64,000 nucleotides of DNA from Sparassis latifolia (lineage: Eukaryota > Basidiomycota > Agaricomycetes > Polyporales > Sparassidaceae), in assembly GCA_018466975.1 (NCBI GenBank), contig CM031552.1, positions 992,001 through 1,056,000 on the forward strand. The letters are read 5' to 3'. The translations under genes were made by a program, and so were the position numbers. Shown here one piece after another: positions 56,631 to 64,000 of this stretch (position 1 is the first letter of the stretch; every line of letters begins with the position of its first letter). The notes beneath the pieces are model-generated. The model was not told the DNA's origin. It searched no databases and saw nothing but the letters and a program-made list of their open reading frames with translations.

Positions 56631-59117
56631 ATGTTCTCTGCTCTCAGGCTTTCAAGTGCGTTTTTCGCGCTCCTCGCGCTCCTACCTGTCGGGAATGTCT
56701 GCGTCGGTGCACGCGACATGGCTTACATGAAGCACAAACTTCGAGTTAGCCAATTGGAGGCAGCGAAGAGGTGGGCTCCGAATACCCGCGCAGACGCAGA
56801 GGGCGGTCCGGGGACAGTGAAGAACATCACCTTCACTAACCCTCGCGCTACAGGTAGACAATCGGACTGGTGGTACACGACTCCCTATCTCATTGGCTTC
56901 CTTTACGACGTAATTAGAATTTTACGTCGACGGGGCTGCTATCCCCTTGGTCGATTGGGATATTGGACCCAGCTGGGCGGGGCTGCTGCCCATCAGCAAT
57001 GCCACCGATGAAACAAGACAGGTGATATACTCGCCTTGGTTTCTATTCAACTTCCTAGTCTAAGGCACTGTCCTGTTCAGCTGTTCTTCTGGTTCTATCC
57101 CCCTGGTCCGGGAGGCAGTCTCGATGACCTGATTTTCTGGTGAGTGTGGGCGTTGCGTAATTGTTAATGAAGTCTTGAGTTTGAATACTGCGTGAAGGAC
57201 AAATGGTGGGCCGGGCTGCTCCTCCCTCGAAGGTCTGCTGCAGGAGAACGGAGTGAGTAGGAATAAGCGTTATACATCAGGACTCGTCGTTACATCCGTG
57301 ATAATCAGCCAATCAGCTGGATGTATGGCCAGGCAAAGCCCACACCGAATCAGTACAGCTGGACCAACCTCTCCAGCATACTGTATGTTGAGCAGCCTGT
57401 CGGCACCGGCTTCTCTCAGGGTGAGCCCAACATTAAGGCGAGCGATCTTGATTGTCTCATCAGACGTACGTCGTGAGCTTGATGTAACAAGGATGAAGAT
57501 GATCTCGCTGTGCAGCTCGTGGGATTCATGCAGCAATTCCTGAATGTGTTCTCCGAACTGGAGGGAAAGAACCTCTACCTGACTGGGGAAAGCGTGGGTT
57601 CTGGTACCACCATCTTCAAGGAGTATTCGCTCACTTTTGTACTCCCTTGCGATTATGATGGCAGTATGCTGGGATGTACGTTCCTTGTGGGTTTTGATAT
57701 GATGTTGTCTGCTTGCTTTCCGGTCCTCTAACAACTGCGTATCAAGACATCGCAAACTACATCTACGAAAATCCCAGTCTGCTCGATCTCTCCCTCAAAG
57801 GATTTTGGATCTCGGATCGTGGGTACAGCACCAGTGATGCGTCTTTCAAAACTTGTTGACAGAGATCCAACAGCTTCCATATCATGGGACGTCGTTCAGG
57901 AGGAGATTCCCGCCGTTGCCTTCGTGAACAAGTATTTGAATGTCTTCTCCTTCAAGTGAGTTTCTCGCCTGCGTGTGCCATGTAGTAGTAGTACTCAGCT
58001 GACAGGTCATTTATGCTTTTGCTTCACCAGTCAGACATTCATGGACCAGCTGAACGCGCAGGCTGCTCAGTGTGGATATACTGATTATTACGAGAAGTAT
58101 GTCACGTACCCACCGACTAGCTTACTCCCTCTTCCTGGAGACTCCGTGGAGTTTGATCCAGGTTGCGATGTTTGGGACGAGATCTTTAATGCTGCCGTGA
58201 TAGTCAATCCTGCATTCAATATCTACAGGATCTTTGACACTGTGAGTGACACCTATCACCAGCTGAGCTACACCCGAACTCATTGGCTACACTTGCAGTA
58301 TCCAATCTTGTGGGATGTCCTCGGCTTCCCGTACGTCGAGCTGATTTATAAGGGCCTACGTCGAATGACTGGTGTCTAAAAAGCGGTTCTTTCCCACAAA
58401 CTCAAGTCTCCCCGCTGTACTTCAACCGTGATGATGTCAAGAGGGCAATCCATGCCCCGATGGAGGTCGACTGGGTCGAATGTTCTAACATCAATGTCTT
58501 CCCTTGGGGCGACGCCAGTCCGCCGTCGGCATTCAGCGTGCTGCCGAACGTAATCGAGAAGAGCGAGCGCGCCGTTGTCGTGCACGGGCTCGCGGACTTC
58601 ATCTTGCTCTCGGATGGGTGAGTTCCTTCAACTATCCATGACGAGTCTGATCCGTGTTTGATTTTGGTTTAGGACGAGGATTGCTATCCAGAAGTGAGTG
58701 TCTTCATTATTGCCGTCTAGCAAGTAATTGACACTGGCACTGGGGCCGCCAGCATGACATGTTAGTGCGAATTGCATCCCTTTCGAAAAAACCTGAGTGA
58801 TAGGGCTTCTCTAGGGAACGGCTTGCAAGGCTTTCAGACACCCATCGCGAATGATAGCTTTATCGTTGATGGCGTCGGCGCACTCGGAACGTCGCACACC
58901 GAGCGGGGGCTGACGTACTACGAGGTTGAACTTAGCGGACATATGTCAGTATCATCTTGCAAGTCACGTCTTTGGCTGACGGGTTTGCAATGCAGGGTGC
59001 CACAATTTTCTCCTGTGGTGAGTCTGCTTCGATATCCGTTTCAGCCTGACGTTCACACTCTTGCAGGCTGCATTGCAGATCATGGAGTACTTGATGGGTT
59101 TCAGACAGGATCCTTGA
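56631..59117 (+). CDS. Serine carboxypeptidase, family S10
   Basis: This secreted or vacuolar exopeptidase removes C-terminal residues at acidic pH. The start at 56631 gives a signal peptide (MFSALRLSSAFFALLALLP). S10 landmarks: EFYVDGAAIPLVDWDIG, LFFWFYPPGPGGSLDD, TNGGPGCSSLEGLLQENG, SILYVEQPVGTGFS and LYLTGES joined by an intron to YAGMYVPYIANYIYEN. The nucleophile is the Ser of GES; the intron begins directly after its codon. The catalytic Asp is in VVVHGLADFILLSDG and the His in SGHMVPQFSP. A TGA at 59115-59117 follows MGFRQDP. The gene has about 13 introns, including very small exons near 58680-58760, so the exact exon list in that part is uncertain. All three catalytic residues are present. 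Confidence 0.9.
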
Positions 59118-59684
59118 ACAGTGCTAGGTAGTCCGTAGCATCACGGGGAATATTGATTGCATCCAAGCCATATAATGCGCAATGCACGTCACATACAAGT
59201 GTAGATACAGCGAGGGCGATGTAAGCTTCGATTTAGTACTCGGATGTCCACAGGAATCGGACAGTCAAGCGTGGACCGAGCCTGAAATTCTTTTTCCACA
59301 TCACCAGTAAAGGAGACGAAGGCATCCGGAGCCGTGTCCCCAGGCTAGAGCGAGTGGTTGAAGAGAAAGAAATGTAGATTGTTCAATTGTGCTGAAGAGC
59401 GAACAGGTGGATACGATTCCAAGTACTGAAAAAGGGACTCGGCATCAAGTATAATGCGATTTTTTTTACTGAATTTGGTGGAAGGCCTGTAACATGATGG
59501 ACGAAATACCGAGGTTCAAGCTCAAGTTCAGAAGACGAAAGTTTTTATGAGGGACGCGTGGAGACCGGCCCTGAACGTGCACGTGACCAGGCGCGAGGTT
59601 CGTGGCCACCGCTTCAAGTTGTCTCACTGGCAATTGACATCCTCCTCCAAGCATTCTCCTTCGTGCGCTTATAATTAATCCACC
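59118..59684. other. Intergenic stretch, nothing recognised
   Basis: About 570 bp between two plus-strand genes, serving as the terminator side of the carboxypeptidase and the promoter side of the next gene. A run of eight T at 59461-59468 is present. No open frame of note was seen. Confidence 0.4.
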
Positions 59685-61357
59685 ATGTTACTCACTCCGT
59701 CTATCTCACCGCCACCTTCTTTCTCCACGAACATACCATCTGCTGACCTAAGATTGCGGCAGCCTCTCAGCCCTCGAGCGGGTTCCCTCAAGGTCCTGCC
59801 CACCTCGAGTACGCTTGTTAGCCCAACACCTAGCACAAATACATTGGAAACCCACAGCAATAATCCGCTTGAAACCATCAGATGTCCAAAGGTGTTCCTG
59901 GATACACCTCACATCAGCCACACGATGGCTGGGACGCTTGCCCTCTCGCTCCTGGGACAAATTCTCTATCGTAAGAGTCAGATCCCGTTGTAAGTAACTC
60001 CATTCAACAATGAATATTAACTGACCGTTGATTTTTCCTTCTTTGATGGTCAGCCCCGTCGTTCTGCTCTCCCGCATGCCAGATGGCCAATCTGATTCGC
60101 GCACAGCTAGGCGCCGGACGGAACTGCTTACGGCGTATGACACACTTTGTTCTCATCTGAACACCACATTCTCTGCTCTTTCCACGGCGTTTGCGCTTAG
60201 CAAGACGGGTGAAAAGAAGAAAACTCATGATGCCCACCTTGTGTTTGTACTTGGTCCTAGTATCGGCGCAGCCAAACAGCGGGTCGTGTTTGTTGTCGAT
60301 GGTCTTGAAGTCAAGCTACAGGGAGGACGAGACAACACACGCCAGGTGCTTAGAGGGATCGAGAATCTGCAACCGAGGTTTCCGGAAGACGCACCGAAAT
60401 ATGAGAGTTCCCGGGAGGAAGGTGGCGGAGAGGAAGAAGAACCCGATGCTGAGAATGAGGCGCACGATGATGTGAGTGATGACGAAGCTGGGGAGGACGA
60501 GGACGAAGATGAGGGCGAAGATGCGTTTGACGGCGACAGCTTTGATGGATCTGATTCTGAGACGTCGGAACCTCCTGTCTCTCGCTCCCCTTCTCCGTCG
60601 TCGTCAACCCCGCCTGCTGAACCCACAGCTCGTCCTTCTTCCTCACCAGCAGCACAATTCCGCGTCTATCAGCCATTAGCTGAAAATGTATCCTCCACTT
60701 CTGCTACTCGGTCTTCTTCTCCATCGCTTCCACCACCACTCTCTGAGTCTGTAATATGGCCTGCTGCCTTTCCACAGAATACACCTCATATTCGTCGGCC
60801 ATTGGCTGAACACCTCCCCTCCCCAGCGGCCGCTACTCAGCCGAAACTGCAGCGAGCAATTGGCCAGACATACGCGGAAGAGCAGCGCACTCTGCGTGCA
60901 GCCGAACGTTCGCTGTCCCAATCAATCTTCAAGGCGTGTTCTGAAGACGGTGGGGGACTGACGTGCGAACTTGGTATGTTCATTGTCTGTCATATATTGT
61001 CGGTTGGCTGAACCGAGATTTCCAGACCCAATGCAAACACACATCCTATTGCGTGCTCCGCGACGTTTCTTCCACCCAGAATGGACGCCGCGCCAGACGA
61101 TGACGCGTATGATGGATGGCGTCTTGCAGACCTTTGTGGATGAGGTGTCGGCTCCTGAGACTTCGCCTACCAAGGGGAAGGCGAAGATGCGGAGAGGTGT
61201 GAGGACCGAAGGCGTGTGGATCGGCTGTCGGGGATCGACTGCTGGCTCAGGTATGGAGTGGAACGGAGATGAGACTGATAGATATGACGGAGACGAGGAG
61301 GACGAGATGATCTGGTGGGAGTGGAAAGGGAAGATCATGGGATTCGCCGACAAATGA
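59685..61357 (+). CDS. Acidic basidiomycete protein of unknown function
   Basis: Three exons: 59685-59991 or so, about 60052-60974, and about 61024-61357. The N-terminal globular part reads FLDTPHISHTMAGTLALSLL, GQILYRKSQIPLPVVLLSRM, then DTLCSHLNTTFSALSTAF and HLVFVLGPSIGAAKQRVVFV with VDGLEVKLQGGRD. A long acidic run (about 60410-60560) and a Ser/Pro-rich linker follow. A C-terminal region ends with THILLRAPRRFFHPEWTPRQ, GVWIGCRG and DEMIWWEWKGKIMGFADK. The pattern of a helix followed by QIP and a later beta-rich section is faintly like the Mad2-binding p31comet family, but this is a weak hunch. The protein is probably conserved across basidiomycetes. Confidence 0.7.
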
Positions 61358-61588
61358 GTACCTCTAATCCAGTGTAGCGGTCAGTAGTATGTTTGAGATG
61401 TGTTACTAGCAATCTAATCCATTTTCACGCGGAATTTGTGTGCGAGTCGCGTCGACAAGGACGCGTCGGTCGTCACGTGGGCGTGGCTCTCTCAGCACTA
61501 ATAAATCACTGATTCATCTTCTCGTGAAACGTTGAATGCGAATACTTGTTCCCGAATCCTACCTTGATATTGGACAGCACCATTGCGT

Positions 61589-63137
61589 ATGGGCTTTTTT
61601 CTCTCCAAGGGGTTTGACCCGAAAGACCTCCCGGATCTTGCACGCAAGGTCATCTTGGTCACTGGGGGAAAGTAAGTGCATCGGGCAACTCAGCTGGATA
61701 TGCTCATGTGCTTGATACTGGCATGCGCATGGCACCCGCTCCACCAGAATCATGGGATGCTCACCGTGTGTTTTTCTATTTTTCTGCGCGTAGCTCTGGT
61801 ATAGGCTATGCTGCCTTACAGCACCTCGCACGGCGCGGTGCAAAGGTCTATATGGGCGCGCGGAACCCAGATCGCGCGAAGGCGGCGATTGAGAGGATGC
61901 AGGCTGAGGGTTTGGGACCTGGCAATGGCCAAGTCTTGTATGTGAACGTGGACTTCACCGAGCTGACCGTCGCGAAGCAGTCTGCGGAAAACTTCATGCA
62001 GCTGGAGACGAGGTTGGATGTTGTAGGCGTGTCCTCTGTTTCCTGAACCTGGTATTTTTCAGGACTGAGCAGCTGCATACAGTGAACAGCGCGGCACAGT
62101 GAGTGCTGATGGTTTTACACTCTGATTGACCATGTATGCTGAGGCGGAAACAATTAAGGTTGCTCGTTCCTTATGCCAAATCGCACAATGGTCTGTATCT
62201 TTTTGTGGCTGTAACTTCTCCTATCCAATATTATGCAGACATCCAGGACATTGTGATGGTCAAGTGAGTGGAAGTCTGTCACGGACCAATGGCACTCTCA
62301 AATATACCAACAGCTACCTCAGCCCCACAATATTCATCCGTACGCTCATGCCGCTGCTCAAGCAGACCGCTATAGAGCCGAACGGCGACGTGCGGATTGT
62401 TGAGGTATTGTTCTGAGCCTGCGTGCTTCTGCGACGTCTCCATTAATATATCACTCGTGCTACGTCCAGGTTTCCTCAGATGGCCACGAGACAGTTGCTA
62501 AGACCGTCCGCTTCCGCAACATTGACGATTTCAACGTCAGCCTGGGGGCCTCTGACTCGATGCTTGCCCGACATCTCAGATACTGTGCGTTGCGAATCTG
62601 TGGCCGAGCAATGCCTCAAGTTGACTGCTGTTGTGTCTTTGTAGGCCTCAGCAAGTTGATGGGCATACTCCATATGAAGGAGCTGCAAAGACGGTTGGAT
62701 AGTGAAGGTGTCCCGATTATTGTGCTGTCTGTTCACCCCGGGATCGTCAACACAGGTGCGCATGTTCCAACTTCGAGAGAATTTGATACCGATGTTGGGC
62801 CCTTTTCGTTTCAGAGGGTGTGCAGGCATTCGCACACTCGGTCGGGCCTATCCTGTGACTCCTGTCTCCAATATTCAGCCTCATCGCGCGAGCGTGCTTT
62901 TCATCTCCCACGGAGGGCGGTTACAGCCCCTCGTTCGCTGCAGCGGCACCCGTCGTACGCGCAGAGGCGGAGAAGTACAGAGGAGCGCATATCGTGCCGC
63001 CGGGGAAGCTTGGGCGGGCGAGCGCTCTGGCGGAGGATCACGAGCTGGCGAAGGAGCTGTGGGACACGACGGAGAAGATCCTGCAAGACAATGGCATGCA
63101 GTATAGCTATCATTCGAGCGTCCACGATGCGTTATAA
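61589..63137 (+). CDS. Short-chain dehydrogenase/reductase (SDR)
   Basis: An NAD(P)-dependent oxidoreductase of the classical/retinol dehydrogenase-like SDR type; the substrate is unknown. Exon 1 (ATG 61589) encodes MGFFLSKGFDPKDLPDLARK and VILVTGG, joined by an intron to SSGIGYAALQHLARRGAKVY (the TGxxxGIG cofactor loop). Further on come VYMGARNPDRAKAAIERMQ, YLSPTIFIRTLMPLLKQT, the active-site Ser in VRIVEVSSDGH, and the YxxxK motif in RYCLSKLMGIL, itself assembled over an intron. VLSVHPGIVNT is the typical PG motif. The C-terminus reads GKLGRASALAEDHELAKELW and ends VHDAL before a TAA at 63135-63137. It has about seven short introns. Confidence 0.9.
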
Positions 63138-63830
63138 CTTAATCTCCGTGTGTTATGCATCTGGCAGACTGGTAATCTATTTTACGTGCCACGCACCGGG
63201 GAATCCTCGGTGAACGTCGAGGAAACGACCGATGTGATCATGTGTGCGTGTATGGCAGGCATGTCGACGAATCCTTAATAGAGTCTGGAGTCCAACATTT
63301 CTTGAGGCTTCTGCTTCTTTATTCTTGGTTCTACTCCTGCAACTCCCAGTATTCATGGCCTTGCGGTATCCTGCACCCCTTGGAAGCGTGCGGAAACGAA
63401 AGGGATGATTTACTGCGATCCAGCTAGCGCGATGCCTTTGACCATATATGTCGAAATTTCCGGTCCGTCATGACTCACCGAATGCGCCTTATGTCGATTT
63501 CCCAGCGTTCGTTCGCTTTTTTAGAGCGTGTATCAGCCAGTGGCTAAGCCCAAGCTCTGAGCTCTAACATCCAACACTAGCGCGATACATTGCGATGTGC
63601 TAACCTCGGGTCCTCTTCACCCCGCGTCTTTTTTGTTGATTTTCATCTACTCCGGCTCTTCCCCCTCCATTTTCGTCTTTCTGGTCTTTGACTTGGTCCC
63701 TCTGTAGCCCATCAGACGTCGCAGTGTATGTTCTCAAAAAGGTAGACTCCCGCGCCAATACTTCGATTGCGATTCTGTTACTGGCACCCCCCCAAGCGCA
63801 ACTCGAACTATTGGAGGTGTTGCAAGGAGG
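63138..63830. other. Intergenic stretch, promoter side of the last gene
   Basis: About 690 bp with no supported coding sequence. It is the 3' flank of the SDR and the upstream region of the DUF6533 gene. Pyrimidine-rich tracts at 63600-63700 resemble the CT-rich leaders common before fungal start codons. Confidence 0.4.
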
Positions 63831-64000
63831 ATGTCTACGGCTGCGGACTTATCGTGCGATTGCTGTGGTGTAGATCTGAGCGCATATCTGCGCGTTGCTG
63901 CTCTGGCCATCTCCGTCTATGAGTGAGTTCATTTTAACGTGCGCGTTGAGTCGATCTCACGTCTATGCATTTTGCAGTTGGCTATGGACCATCCCGGTAG
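63831..64000 (+). CDS. 5' end of a DUF6533 membrane protein (cut by window edge)
   Basis: ATG 63831 opens MSTAADLSCDCCGVDLSAYL, continuing RVAALAISVYD. A GTGAGT donor at 63923 and a TTTTGCAG acceptor at 63977 (55 bp, phase 2) join it to WLWTIPV at the window edge. The pattern YLRVAALAxxVYDxLxTxP is the start of the DUF6533 domain, an abundant basidiomycete multi-pass membrane family of unknown function. The rest of the gene lies outside the window. Confidence 0.65.

Noticed and set aside
1..64000. A biosynthetic or defence gene cluster spanning the window
   Set aside because: Neighbouring genes are unrelated housekeeping, secretory and orphan genes on both strands. No tailoring enzymes, transporters or backbone synthases cluster together.

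Overview
The window is nuclear DNA from a filamentous basidiomycete, most likely an Agaricomycete and plausibly a wood-decay polypore. The evidence is direct: genes are dense on both strands with many 48-70 bp GT-AG introns, a CTAAC-like branch site can be read in several of them, coding DNA is GC-rich, and the gene repertoire fits (multi-intron GMC alcohol oxidase, polyporopepsin-type aspartic protease, cytosolic GH85 ENGase, DUF6533 and DUF6697 families). No operons, CRISPR arrays, rRNA or tRNA genes were recognised. Exon joins were worked out by hand from splice sites and reading frame. Where a join could not be closed, the entry says so.

Layout: 0-8 kb has a possible gene end, a coiled-coil hypothetical protein and a large low-complexity hypothetical protein. 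At 8-9.2 kb lies a phytanoyl-CoA dioxygenase-like gene with an apparent 1-nt frameshift. At 10-13.6 kb two paralogous DUF6697-like genes are divergent, and a third copy lies at 25.4-26.7 kb. Between them are a conserved hypothetical protein, the large subunit of replication factor C (RFC1), a secreted aspartic protease and a multi-pass membrane protein. At 27.2-30.6 kb is an alcohol oxidase. At 32.8-37.2 kb is a cellular RNA-dependent RNA polymerase (RNA silencing) with an unusual C-terminal tail. From 38 to 53.4 kb come RNA14/CstF77, a GH85 ENGase, the Yta7/ATAD2 chromatin AAA+ ATPase and a two-RRM Hrp1-like RNA-binding protein. From 54.9 kb to the end come the PdxT/SNO glutaminase, a serine carboxypeptidase, an acidic basidiomycete protein, a short-chain dehydrogenase and the 5' end of a DUF6533 protein.

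Most genes are ordinary housekeeping or secretory genes that happen to be neighbours. Two things stand out. First, the RdRP reading frame continues through a well-formed splice junction into a tail of about 345 residues carrying two copies of a Cys-x5-His / Cys-x2-Cys module. I know of no RdRP with such a tail. Second, the three DUF6697-like paralogues share intron positions and an invariant WCMKC motif. Their variable N-terminal halves carry SUMO-type sequences (psi-K-x-E sites, and one textbook SUMO-interacting motif). One copy appears to have lost a splice donor and another uses a GC-AG intron. Relics of a dispersed repeat recur at about 0.25, 9.7, 32.3-32.7 and 56.5 kb.
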